Origin: Benincasa hispida
Lineage: Eukaryota; Streptophyta; Magnoliopsida; Cucurbitales; Cucurbitaceae
DNA length: 64,000 bases
Assembly: GCF_009727055.1 (NCBI RefSeq)
Contig: NC_052350.1
Span: forward strand, 35,956,340-36,020,339
Direction of reading: 5' to 3'
The position numbers and the translations under genes are program-made. Positions 1 through 10,941 of this stretch are shown here, piece after piece; position 1 is the first letter of the stretch, and every line of letters starts with the position of its first letter. The notes beneath the pieces were generated by a model. It had not been told where the DNA came from. It did no database searches and was given only the letters and a program-made list of their open reading frames with translations.

Positions 1-1661
1 AGTTAGGTGCTGTCAATCCCACGAGCAATTTGAACGCCTATAAATAGGAGTTGGGATTTCATTTTCAAATCACACAAAAATCATAAAGGAAGTAGAGAGC
101 AATGAGGGTTCAGAGGAATGTGTCAAAATTTTGACGAGGAGATCTTCCAATATACCCGTGCGTTTTGGAGTGATTCCAAAGCCATCTTGAAAGCTCTGGA
201 AGTCTAGTTTTCAAGTAGGGCTTGGAGGTTGAGAAGAAGGCAGAAAGCGGTCAACACTGTCGGATCAGTCTGGGCCAGTCTTGAAGATTTTTGAGATTCC
301 GGCCAAAGCACGGAGAATTCTAAGCTAAAAGTTTAAGGTAAGATTCCTAACATTTTAGAATAAGTTTGTAGAAGGAAGTATTTCCAAATTAAGGTTTGGA
401 ACTATAAGTAATCTAAGTTGTAAGTTGAATCTAGATTCTAGGGGTGAAAAAAGGACCCGAGGAGCTACTAGAGTGAAAAGTTCCTCAGAGTTCGAGGTGA
501 GTGGCTAAAATGTTTTCGAACTAAAACGTTTTTAAACTGTTTGATTGCAACGTTTTACAGAAGCATTTTTGCGAAAATAATTCTCATGCCTACTAGTTTT
601 ATAAAGTGGTTTCCAAGCAAGTTTGAATTGTGATTTGAACGCATGCATATTGTTGAAAAACTATTTACATAATGTATATGTATTAATTTTATCCAACATA
701 CGTTACCATCTTAAGCTATTGTTGTATATGTGTTATACTGAAACATGCTTTAAGAGAAAAGTTGTTTATATATAGTTTTGGTAAAATGCGATGCCGAAGT
801 ACAAGGAGAAGGCATCCACCCAACTAGATACTGAAGTACAAGGAGAAGGTATCTATGGTACTGAAGTACATTTGAGAAGGCACCAAGCCAACGGGATATT
901 GAAGTAGTTGGAGAAGGTATCCTAGTAGCTCGATACTGAAGTACAAGGAGATGGATCTGAGCAGTAGTACCTAATGTGTGAAGGTACTTAGTGTGGCCAC
1001 AGGTGAATAAAGTCAGAGATTGAGCAAAAGGGTTCTCTCTGGACTAGTATTTAGTGTTGGGATTATTTTACCAATTATACGGTACTTTTGATTTGAGAAA
1101 TGATTTTATTGTTTTATGTTTAAAACAGTTTTATATACATTACGCTTGGAAAATATTTATGCTGCAAAAGTTTATATTTAGATAAAACTTATTTTCTAAA
1201 ATTATGCATGAGAATTTACTATGTTTTCTCAGTCACTCACTGGGCGTAAGCTCACCCCGTTTTCAAATGCTTTTGTTTCCCCCCCCCCCCAGGTAGTGGT
1301 CAAATCTCTGAAGACAGCTCAGTATCTGCTCTGCCACTAAAGGACCAAAAGACTTGTAACAGTTTTGCTAGGTGGTTACTGTTAATATTGTACACATGTT
1401 ACTATTGTTCTGTTCATATAGGGACTAGGATTTGTGGGTTTTGGGACTTGTAAATCTAATGTTAAAAATACTCTAAACATATTAAGTTTCTAAATTAATA
1501 AATTGTGGGCCTACAGCCGTCCCGTTGCATATAATTTGTATTGGTATCAGAGTTATTCCGCAAAGAGTTTTTAGGCAGTAAGTGTCAGCCTAAGGGTAGA
1601 TAACTGCTACAGTCACGCCCTTCTCTAGGCTAAGAGGGTGATCTGGAGGTGGGGTGTGACA
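1..1661 (+). mobile_element. LTR of a large LTR retrotransposon, left part outside window
   Basis: This stretch is homologous, in the opposite orientation, to the two complete solo LTRs at 35775-38197 and 53460-56305. Shared landmarks in sense order are a TATA box (CCTATAAATAGG-like, about 38-50), a block around 430-530 that matches the reverse complement of about 36390-36470, a GTACTGAAGTACAAGGAGAAGG repeat block, and the terminal GGGGTGTGACA ending at 1661. The LTR start (TGTGAAA in this family) lies beyond the left edge. No primer-binding site follows 1661, so this is a solo or 3' LTR. No coding capacity is seen. The TATA box implies rightward transcription if the LTR is still active. Confidence 0.7.
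780..965 (+). repeat. Degenerate tandem array inside LTR
   Basis: About five imperfect copies of a 25-40 bp unit with core ACTGAAGTACAAGGAGAAGG, each followed by a TATC/GTATC word. The reverse-complement version occurs at the matching place of the solo LTR at 35775-38197 (36180-36260), but the 53460-56305 copy has an unrelated repeat there. Confidence 0.7.
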
Positions 1662-2170
1662 CTCTTGCTCTCTCCAATTTCCTCTCCAATCTCGCTCTCT
1701 CCACTTTGCTCTCTCCAATTTTCTCTCCAATCTCGCTAGTTTTCACGCGTGAGTTGCCTTCACTACTTGTGGACTCCACTTCCCTTTTTAACTCTTTTCA
1801 AATTTTAAGGAGTATATGGGCAATTAATTCACCTCCAAATTCTTCCAATGAGAAATGCCCAAACAAAAAGTTACTACTACCCTTTGTCTCTTGAATTAGC
1901 TAGCGTTCAACTTCTAATTAATCTCCCTAATTCTGCCCCTTATTCATTATTTTTGGATAATTAATAAATTTCTTATTTTTTTCCAATTCTAAATTTCCAC
2001 CCGATTTCCTATTAAGTTTATACATTTTTCATTCTTAATTATATATTTTATTTGTTTTTCTGCTTTACTAAATTAAGGTTACGGTATTACATTTACCACT
2101 CCTTTAAATAAAATTTCGTCCTGCTTAACATTTGACATTTAATTTCTATAGTGTATGTGTACAAATTTGG
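1662..2170. other. Pyrimidine-rich flank and AT-rich spacer, no gene seen
   Basis: Positions 1662-1740 are built from CTCTCTCCAA and AATCTCGCT words. The rest is AT-rich with no convincing coding potential. The short open frame across 1649-1894 is a by-product of the CT-rich composition. Confidence 0.5.
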
Positions 2171-3537
2171 GTTGTTACAGCTAATTGGTTTTTAATGGAC
2201 ACATAATATATTGTAGTAAGGAGAGTTCAGCTGTGGTCTTTAGTGGAATGCCTGGCAGTTAACGGATGGTGGATCCCTGCTAAAGAGTTTAGTCAGCTTC
2301 ACGTACCGTTGGAGCTTCAGAGCACAAGTCCATGAGGTCCCTTAGTAGCTTAGATTCAGTTGAGGACCAGTTCTTGGTGTTGATTTGAAATATTCAAATT
2401 GACAAGAGGTTTTTTATTATATATGAATTAATCGGTTTGATGTATGAGATACATCTAGGGAGGATTGATGTAAATAAGATTTATATTAAGTACCATGGAA
2501 TAGAAAAGGAACTATGGTTTATATGTTTCATGAGATGAAATATTAAAACTATAGATTATAAATATAGTATGATAAGTTGGTTATCATTTATTGTTTATAA
2601 TAATATTAATTATTGGATAATTAATTCTTTTTCTTTTAAATAATCAAAGTAGTGGGTGGTTATTGGATCATGGTAACCGTGAGTTTAAAATGAAAGTGGT
2701 TTCCTATTCTCAAAATGAAGTTTTACAAAAGTTTGAAAAGGTTTTTTGAGTTTTCTCTCACGCAAAAGAAACTCACGTTAGTCATCAAGTAAATTACAAA
2801 TTTACTAAATGACGGTGGGTGAGCTAAATGATCGTGCAGGTGCGAGCTAAACAATCGTGCAGTATTTTACAAACGATCGCTGACCAAGGTAAATGATCTG
2901 TAGTGTCTGTAGACGAACATACCGAGCTAAACAATAGAGTTAAACGATCGCATAGCTTTTGCTAGATGATCACATAGCTTATCTAAACGATTGGGCATCG
3001 ACCTATGCGATAGGTCTCAGCCATCTCCCATTTGCCCAATCGTGTACGCGATCATTGTTTCCTCCGTTCGTCTTGCCTCATACCAAGTCCGAACAGAGGC
3101 CACCCTTTGGATTTTCACACCGAGAATACCAAGGTCACCTTTTGGTGGTTGTCAGACTCAACTCGACGCCGTCGAGGTTTTTCTGGAGGTCGTTCGTGGT
3201 TACTGCGGAGGAGTTCGTTCATGTTACGAAGGAGTTTGTGATCGAGGAGATCGTTGAAGACGAGCAAGAAGTGTTCGTGTTTGTGTTGCGGTTATGTAGA
3301 TCGAGCGCTCGTGGTTGCTGTTTCGATCAGAGTCGCGCAACGGAGTGTGGAGACGCATTCTCTTATGTGCGTAGAGTTTGATCTCTGTTTATTGAATTTA
3401 TTCATGTTGTAATTTCTCTGTATAATTGTATAACCGTTTGTTTTGAAGTCGACTGTAAATATATGTTCATTCATGATTGTAATTTGGAATAGTCTTGTTC
3501 CGTTGCTCATGGAAATCTCGAGTTCTGATTTCCTTCA
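2171..3537 (+). mobile_element. Copia-type LTR (5' LTR, left end eroded)
   Basis: The block 2200-2400 matches 39040-39290 and 32780-32960, all Copia-type LTR sequence in the same orientation. The right half (2963-3537) is repeated at 6165-6731. The LTR ends in TTTCCTTCA and is followed directly by a methionine-tRNA-type primer-binding site. It contains an array of ATCGTGTAG/CTAAACGAT words (2825-2990). The open frames here (2959-3381 and others) are not recognisable proteins and cover LTR sequence, so they are not called. Confidence 0.7.
2825..2995. repeat. Array of ATCGTTTAG-type words
   Basis: Degenerate 12-20 bp words such as GCTAAACAATCGTGCAG, AAACGATCG and TAAATGATC are packed without a fixed period. 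The same vocabulary is found at 3885-4260, 30575-30690 and 55080-55990. Confidence 0.7.
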
Positions 3538-3538
3538 A

Positions 3539-3552
3539 TTAGTATCAGAGCA
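3539..3552 (+). promoter_or_regulatory. Primer-binding site, initiator-Met tRNA type
   Basis: TTAGTATCAGAGCA directly follows the LTR end. It differs by one base from the common plant Copia site TTGGTATCAGAGC, which pairs with the 3' end of initiator methionine tRNA to prime minus-strand synthesis. Confidence 0.75.
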
Positions 3553-3557
3553 AGGTT

Positions 3558-6160
3558 CTCTAATATTCCAAATTACAGATCTGAATCGAAACACATTTTT
3601 CAGTCACGGTGGGTTTCTGCATTTGTGGTTAACCGTTTTCTGCATTGTGGATGAATATAATGAACGTTTCTGGTTTAAATTGCCTTTTGTAAAAGCTTTC
3701 GGTATTACAAAGTGTTAATTATAGGGTCCCTGTGTTTTTGGGCGAAATTAACTTTGCAATCGAGTCTGTAATTCGAAAAGTTTGAGTTCGTCCAGTCTTC
3801 GTGATGAAGCTTCGGCGCATGGTGATGCAGTTCTCAACGAAGAAGAAAACCAAGCGTTGGTCGGATCGTGTAGCCTCAGGTAAGCGATCGTAGGATTTTA
3901 GTAAGCAATCGTTTAGATTTTTTGTTCTTACGATCATGTAGTATTTTCTAATTGATCGTTTAGCTAATGCTAAGCGATGGGGTAAATCGTTTACCATATC
4001 ACGTAGCGTTAGTTGCAGATCGCATAGGCGATCGGTAGTGGAGCATGTGATGCTCATCGTTTAGTAGATGGCGCACGCTAGACAATTATGTAGTTAGCAA
4101 GCTTTATCGCTTAGTAAAGATACACAATCGTGTAGTAATAACTAAACGGTCGTTTGGATTTTTTCTAGACGATCGTATAGTAAATGCTAAATGATCGTTT
4201 AACTCTGGGAGCACTGGTAAGCGATATAGCAAAGAGTGTTTTTATATCGTATAGACGATTGCAGGGTGCTTAGTACAACGATGGTGGAGAAGCGATGCTT
4301 TGCCAAGCGGTTCAAGACCCGGTTCGCCTGTTTGAACCGGAGACTCCTTGTCTTTGTAATAGTTAGCTTTCCTTTTTGTGTTTTAAGGCAATTTTACCCA
4401 GTTCATCAACTTTGTTTGCTTATACATGTAATGTATGGTTCTTATATGCCAAAGTGTTTGTCATATAGTTAAAAACCCACCTTAGGTTGTTACAATTATT
4501 CATGCATCATGTATTATAAATGTATAATCTTTGAATGAAGAAATTACTTGAAAGCATGCGCATGCATCATGAAATATAAGAGTTATATTTTGCATGCATT
4601 AAGCATTATCATGCATTCATTTTTATTATAAATGTTATAGTCTAAGGGAATAAAAGCATGTTTTGCTTGTTTCATTGCGGTTTTTGTATAAGTGTCATAT
4701 AAAAGAAGTAGTAATGAATGGACAATGCATTGAGCATGACACTTAGGCTGTTTTATAGCGTTATGAATGCCTTGCATGTGTTAACTTTGCATTGTGGTGG
4801 TTATTTCCGTTTATAAGTGTTATAAAGGAAATTAGACCTAAATTCAATAATTCAGAGTTGCATGCGGACTTAGGGTGAACTCAAGTTTTAAAAGGGTTTT
4901 AAAATTGGATTGAGATAGACCTAAGTTCAAATGGTTCTAAAGAGTTTAGTAACCTATATTAATCTTTTTAAAATCGGTTTAATAGGATTAAATTGATTGA
5001 AATAAAAGATTAAATTTGTTGTAAACCTATCTATAAAGGACTTTTTGTCTAAGGCGGGTTCTGGCTAGGCTGGGGTTCTTAAGTTGATAGAAACGTAACA
5101 CCCCTACCTGGTAACCTACCTGGAAAGATGAATTAGATAGATTTTCAACAAGAATGCACGTTTTTGGTCAAAGATTCTGTTAAAGAGTTTAATGGATGAT
5201 GATCAAAAGTTGTTTAACTATCCAAGGTAAAAGTTACTCTTGGGAAAACCTAAAAGTCACTTAGTTAAAATTCTTAGCCGTGTTTTTTTCTAAGTAAGCT
5301 AAACCCTAGGTTATGAAATACTCAATGGGAGGAGGAGGCGTATCAGATATGTCTATGATTCCACTCATGTTTCTCCCTGTATGTTCACACCGTGAGATTC
5401 ATGCTTAGCCTCGAGATGCCTAGGATGCATCCCCTTGGATGGTGTTTGCATGAGTCAATATCAAGGTGGATGGAGAGAGTATTTATAGTAAGTGGGTGAA
5501 GGTGTGTGTCAACACATCCTATGGTTTCTATCATTGGTTCACACCATGAATCATTTCTGTATGCTCTCGTTGCCTCGGAGCGGCCCCCATAGATGGGTTT
5601 GTGCAGTTGGTCAATATCAAGGTGAACTCCAGAAATGGATAGGGTCGCTTTAGGTTTTGCCCAAATCGGATTTTTCCCTTCTGATTGGCCTTTTGGGACG
5701 GACCTCTAGGGCTTAAAATGGCGGGTCACACTTACGGGAGATTGTTAAGTAAGTTAATGATTTCTTGGCCAAATTAATGATGGCTAGTCATTATAGGAGC
5801 AAGATTGTTCTAGTATTAATGACTGGTTGAGATCTTCTAAATTCAGAGGAGGGATAACTGACCTCCCTTAGGCGGCTTTTGTCCTAAACCTTTGAAGCGT
5901 CATTGCGAAACTAGATGTCACACGGGGTTTATGTTAGTTTTTCTAAAATCTTATTGGATGTTGTTTTGTTTTACAATGGGTATTTGCTTAAAACCTAACG
6001 TAGGTCAATGTGTTTTTCTTTTCAGCAACTCGTTAGTATTTTCGTTTAAAGCTTTTAAAAATGACTGATTACTTACAGTGGAAAGAATCGTGTGAAACAA
6101 ATTTCGTGGCAAACGACTTTCATCCCACTACTCTCCAAAAGAGGAGATGAGACAGTAAAT
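3558..6160 (+). mobile_element. Long non-coding leader of a Copia-type element, pol missing
   Basis: This follows the primer-binding site and contains no retroviral-type domains. An ATCGTTTAG-word array fills 3885-4260. The block around 5380-5480 (GTTCACACCGTGAGATTCATG) is the sense version of blocks in the leaders at 29430-29500 and 40830-40890, so a long leader is a shared trait of these elements. A short open stretch beginning at the ATG at 6064 could be the start of gag, but it stops after about 29 codons. Everything between it and the 3' LTR remnant at 6165 is absent. Confidence 0.6.
3885..4260. repeat. Array of ATCGTTTAG-type words in leader
   Basis: Repeated words such as TAAGCGATCG, AATCGTTTAG, GATCATGTAG, TGATCGTTTAGC and ATCGTGTAG occur about every 15-30 bp. 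The array begins about 330 bp after the primer-binding site, the same relative place as the arrays at 30575-30690 and 42060-42400 in two other elements. Confidence 0.7.
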
Positions 6161-6164
6161 AGCT

Positions 6165-6731
6165 TTATCTAAATGATTGGGCATCAACCTATGCGATAAG
6201 TCTCAGCCATCTCCCATTTGCCCAGTCGTGTACGAGATCATTATTTCCTCTATTCGTCTGCCTCATACCAAGTCTGAATAGAGTCCACCTTCTGGATCCT
6301 CACATCGAGAATACTAAGGTCGCCTTGTTGGTGGTGTCAGACTCAACTCAATACCGTCGAGGTTTTCTGGATATCGTTCGTGGTACTGTGGAGGAGGAGT
6401 TCGTGTTGCAGAGGAGTTCGTGACCAAGGAGATCGTTGAGGAAGAGCGCGAAGTGTTTATGCAGTGTTCGTGCTGTGTTGCGATCGTATAGATCAAGTGC
6501 TCGTGGTTGTTGTTGTTCGATCAGAGTCGCGCAACGGAGCGTGGAGACGCATTCTCTTATGTGCGTAGAGTTTGATCCCTGTTTATTGAGTTTGTTCATG
6601 CTGTAATTTCTCTGTATAATTGTATAATCGTTTGTTTTGAAGTCGACTATAAATATATGTTCATTCCTGATTGTAATTTAGAATAGTCTTGTTCCGTTGC
6701 TCATGGAAATCTCGAGTTCCAATTTCCTTCA
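6165..6731 (+). mobile_element. LTR fragment, direct repeat of 2963-3537
   Basis: Near-identical in order and sequence to the right part of the LTR at 2171-3537, including the CATTCTCTTATGTGCGTAGAG block and the terminal TTTCCTTCA. It represents the truncated 3' LTR of the same element or a second copy. The two open frames inside it on the - strand are shadows. Confidence 0.75.
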
Positions 6732-7640
6732 AATAATTTGTTCCCTTAAGTGTTGATTCGTGGTCTTGCACAAAGGTACTTGTCCTCTTACTGTCCTAAG
6801 AGGGACTTGGTTTATGGTAGGACCATAAACAAATTGTTCATTAGAGGGATCAGTGGTACTTAAGGACTAAAAGGTAATTACATGGGTAAAATGATAATTT
6901 GATCCAACTATATTTACGAACAACTCGTGAATGATCGACTTATCTGTAATGGTTAAATTCATAGACAAAACATGTTCTATAGTGCAAAGAGTGCAACTAT
7001 GGATCTTTAGTGGAGTGACACATGGTTAATAAATGTTGGTTAATTTAATTAAACCTTGGATTATTGAAGCTTCTATTTTGTAGATCAATTAGGTGCCCTT
7101 ACTAGCTCATAACAGGTAAATAAGAACTAATAGTTTTGAAAGAATTTGAATTGTTGAAATTAATTAAGGGAATAATATTAAATATTTAATTAATTTAATT
7201 TAGTTAATTAATTTACTTAAATTAGTTTAATTAGATTAAGTTAAATAAATAAGAAATTGGGAGTTATCCCGCCATATGAGATAACATCTCCAAAGAAAAA
7301 TTTCGCCTCTCAAGGTTTTTGACACAGAAAAGTTCACTATGAAAAGTCACTCCCTCTCATAAAAAAAATGCTCTCTCTCAAGTATAGACGGAGAAAAGGG
7401 TTCTCTATAAAATTCTCCTCCTCAACAAAAATTTCGTATCTATTTTAAAACGATATTCCCACAAACAGTTCCTTGCCACAGAATAGCAAAGAAGACCCTT
7501 TGGAGACGTCACATTGCTATACATATAATTGTGAAGACTTGGAGAAGAAAGAAGGACAATTCTTCAAAAGAAATTTCTTCTCCTTTGTAATTTTTATTAT
7601 TTTGATGCTTAACCTTTAAAAATGCATAATGTATGTTATG
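6732..7640 (+). mobile_element. Diverged Copia-type LTR fragment
   Basis: The series TTGTTCCCTTAAGTG, GTTCATTAGAGGGATCAGTGG and GTGCAACTATGGATCTTTAGTG matches, in order, the central part of the solo LTR at 31921-33673 (32555-32830) and of the LTR at 38203-39262. Similarity fades into AT-rich DNA after about 7180. No coding sequence is seen. Confidence 0.55.
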
Positions 7641-8036
7641 TTTTCTTCTCTTCTATGTTGTAAATTTTAAAGCAATAAGTGATCAATCACTTCCACTGGG
7701 GATTTAATTCCTTCAAAAGGGGCATCTAGGGTCACTCTTTTTGGCCTAGTTTCCACCTTAGGGCCTCAATTGCTCTATTTAAACTCGGTTTTTGCCGTAA
7801 TGCTTGATTATGCTTCATTAGTACCCAAAACCTACAAAATCATCATGTAAATACATAGAGTATATAAACGAACTTGAATTAAATTGACCGAGATAACACA
7901 TCTTAGGTTATCAAGACTTTTATGTTTTTAATGTGAAGTTTTTATTTAGCAAGAATCGGACAAATAGGAAAAAAATAAGTTATCTATATGAGAAAAATGA
8001 GGAGATAACTTCAAAAAAATTGACTATGCTAACGAA

Positions 8037-8067
<31 letters not shown>

Positions 8068-9240
8068 TTTGTAAGCTAAGGGTATTAATGCAACTTTTGA
8101 AAGTTAGGATATTATTTAGTCTATAAAAAAATTTAGAGATATTTTTACAATAAAAAAATAACGATTTCTATCCTAAACTAATCAGAAAAATATGTTTTAA
8201 CTGTTTTTTTTAAAGCGTAAGGATACAAATTCCATTGAGAAAAAAAGTGAAAAAAATTGGAACTCAGCGTGTACATTCATATTGGCAAAGATGATCTATT
8301 AGATTTTATAGGTTAGTTAAAACTTCAAAATACTCATTTTGGATAGATATATTTAATAAACCTTTCAAATATATCTCAATAACCCATTTAATTTGTCCCT
8401 AGATCATTAATGGTGTGAAAACGATAATGTTGTAATATTCGAATTTTAACTTAAAAAATTAGGAAGATTTAACACTTTAATTATATCTTTTCCATAGAAT
8501 ATTATTGTTTTTATTAAAAAAATTATAAAGTTTTAATTCAGTAAAAATTACACTGAAAATGCTCCATTTAAAGAACAAATTACAAAAACAAGATGATGAA
8601 ATTTATACGAGGTAACCTAATTCCCATAAATTTCCAACATTTGATCACTGCAAAACCAAAGTATTTTGGAAGATGGAGACTGAAATAGAAAGTTAGGATG
8701 AGACAAGGAAGCTATCCCCACCTTACCTGTAAACATTTTTAATGACAAATATTATCATAAAAAGAAAATGTTGTATAGAAATTTAGTGTTGGCCCTAGTT
8801 GAGATCTTTTTAAAATAAATTATGAATCTCATATATTTGTGTATATTTTTAAAAATATCAAATACGTTTCTAAATAAGATATAATTTAATTGACATAGAG
8901 TGTGTTAATAACACAAGATCTATAGCTACACAAAATTTTAAAATGTGTTTATTAAATATTTTTTTAAAAAAAATCTACTAGAAATAAATATGAAAATTTA
9001 GAAAATTTGTACGATATGTATATAGTAAAGAAAGAAAAATATAGTAAAAACATCAATTTACATCAACTAATATTTTTTTTAACAAAAAAAAAAAACTTCT
9101 ACTAATAGGGTCAATTTAAATCTCGAACCACAGAGTATCGTATCTTCCATTATTTTTAATAGATATTTAATAAATATAATGTGAGATTATAATTTTATTA
9201 AGTAAATCTAAACTTTTAGAGGGTCGAAATTAATCAAAAG
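7641..9240. other. AT-rich intergenic DNA, no gene seen
   Basis: Long A/T runs, including a 28-T homopolymer at 8043-8070, and stop codons in all frames. No domains, RNA genes or clear transposon ends were recognised. Confidence 0.6.
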
Positions 9241-9322
9241 GATATTGTCCTTTTAGAAATTATTTAGGAAAATATTGTTGTTTTCAAATTATTTGTAAAA
9301 ATATATATATTTTTTTAAATAA

Positions 9323-9372
9323 GTCGAGGGTTCAAAATTCGACCAAGGTGGGTCGAATTTTGAACCCTCGAC
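9323..9372. repeat. Perfect 22-bp inverted repeat with 6-bp spacer
   Basis: Arms 9323-9344 and 9351-9372 are exact reverse complements, with spacer AAGGTG. The arms contain the words TCGAGGGTTCAAAATTCGACC. A related hairpin with 14-bp arms lies near 13180-13220. Confidence 0.9.
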
Positions 9373-9405
9373 CTTACCCTTTCACTTTTCCAAGGTTTCT
9401 ATTAT

Positions 9406-9530
9406 TATTTGAGAGAGAGCGAGATTATGAGAGAGAGCGAGATTTTGAGCGAGAGCGAGAGAGATAGCGAGATTTTGATAGAGAGTGGGAGAGATAGCGA
9501 GATTTTGATAGAGAGCGAGAGTACACATCA
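9406..9530 (+). repeat. GAGAGCGAGATTTTGA minisatellite
   Basis: Five to six degenerate copies of a roughly 20-28 bp unit made of GAGAGAGCGAGATT and TTTGATAGAGAG words. The reverse-strand vocabulary recurs on the right side of the Mutator-like element and at 42060-42400. Confidence 0.75.
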
Positions 9531-9920
9531 ATTTTTGGTCATCCGTACAAATTTCCCATTTTTTCTTTTTTAATTATTACACATTGACCTTCTTCTTCCT
9601 TCTTCCTTTTTTTTTATTTTTCATTTTATAAAAACAATTTCTAAAAATATTTTATTCTTTTATTTAAACTCTAAAAAGAATAAATTAAAAAAATAATCTC
9701 ATAAAAATAAAAGAGAGAGAGCGAGAGTACACTTCAATTTTTAGGTCATCCGTACAAATTTCCTTTTTCTTCTTTTTAATTATTACGCATTGTCCTTCTT
9801 CTTTCTATCTTCCTTTCTTTTTTTTTTTTAATTTTTCATTTTTATAAAAACATTTTCTAAAAATATTTTATTATTTATTTAAACTCTAAAAAGAATAAAT
9901 TTAAAAAAAACAATATCTCA
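9510..9920 (+). repeat. Tandem duplication, period about 205 bp
   Basis: The block starting GAGAGTACACATCAATTTTT near 9515 and running into AAACTCTAAAAAGAATAAAT is repeated from about 9720 with the same order of landmarks and a few small indels. Confidence 0.75.
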
Positions 9921-9979
9921 TAAAAATAAAAGAATGTAAATTAAATATCTCATTTATATAAAAATAATTACAAAAATCA

Positions 9980-10941
9980 ATGTGTTTCACAAGGCGGACG
10001 TCGTCGATTTCGAGCTGGTTGTCGTCGTCGACTTCGAACTTGAGGTTGCTCGGGTTCTTCTTGATGTTGCTCTGGTACCTCTGCAGACGCTTCATAATAA
10101 ATATTCATTATGCTCTCCACGACTCTAACTATGTCCATGCACATATGAAGACGAAGGACTAACCTCTGAGTCATAATGTCCTGAACCAAATGCTGGCATC
10201 ATCATCATCGGACTAACATAATCAGTTTGACTCCGCATCTGCATCATAGGGGAAATTCTTCCACATTGTGTGCAACCTCATCCTCTTCCCGAACAGGTCC
10301 TCTACGTCTAAGAGTTGGTGGAGGAACAATAGGTATATCATACATATAATGAATTTTCTCCATATAGCTTTGGTTGTCACTACATATAGCAAGAACCTGG
10401 TCCAGATCATTCGCAACCTCACGGAGTCTATTGTTGTTTAATCTCTGTGAATTATAAAATAATTGCACGTGACTTTGACTTAGTTTTGAATAAAAACATG
10501 TATGTTGCTCATCATACTTAGTGATCTCGAACAAGCCATGCAATGAAGTCTCCACTTGCAACCTTCCTCCCACATCTTACACCGAATTGTCCAAATCGTC
10601 GGTATAGATTCAACAACCTCATATGGTGCGTGACACTTTATTGCAAAACATTTGACCGCGTTTTGTAACATTTCCTTATCTTGACAAATCATCCCTTTAT
10701 ACAATTGCGTATTGTCAACGTCCACAGGAGCTACAATTGGGTCATATTCCCGAATGCTATCCAGTACATTCATATCCAAATCATTGAATGTATCTGAAAG
10801 CATCGCATGTTCACGACCATCGAAATTCAGGTTGTTAGCCGCCATATCTTCATTATCACATGGCGATGCAACTGACTCCAAATTAGGATCGATACATTGA
10901 GTTGAATCTTCAAACTGATTAAATGATGTATCAGGATCCAT
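9980..10941 (-). pseudogene. MuDR N-terminus joined to PMD-type C-terminus, frameshifted
   Basis: Sense runs right to left from an ATG at 10941. The first 110-150 residues are an acidic N-terminus followed by a plant MuDR DNA-binding region: GMICQDKEMLQNAVKCFAIK, then a VVES..TIW.IRCK.W..GCKWRL pattern. Around 10560-10575 the frame is lost; the expected continuation (GLFEITKYDEQHTC) lies in another frame. Downstream sequence does not encode the MULE DDE transposase. Instead it reads CSDNQSYMEKIHYMYDIPIV and later a basic tail (RRRQPARNRRRPPCETH, 9980-10040). Such tails are found at the C-terminus of plant-mobile-domain proteins often annotated as phosphatase 7 long-form homologues. This looks like a Mutator-like/PMD composite that has lost its catalytic middle. 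Domain naming is from memory of the families. Confidence 0.6.

Noticed and set aside
1541..1553. TTGGTATCAGAGT, looks like a Copia primer-binding site
   Set aside because: It lies about 110 bp inside the LTR end (1661), and the corresponding part of the solo LTRs has a similar GGTATC word without primer function. No gag or leader follows.
3292..3510. Open frames at 3292-3510 and 6348-6599 (- strand) sharing a peptide
   Set aside because: Both lie in the duplicated LTR segment, antisense to its transcription; conservation comes from the DNA repeat.
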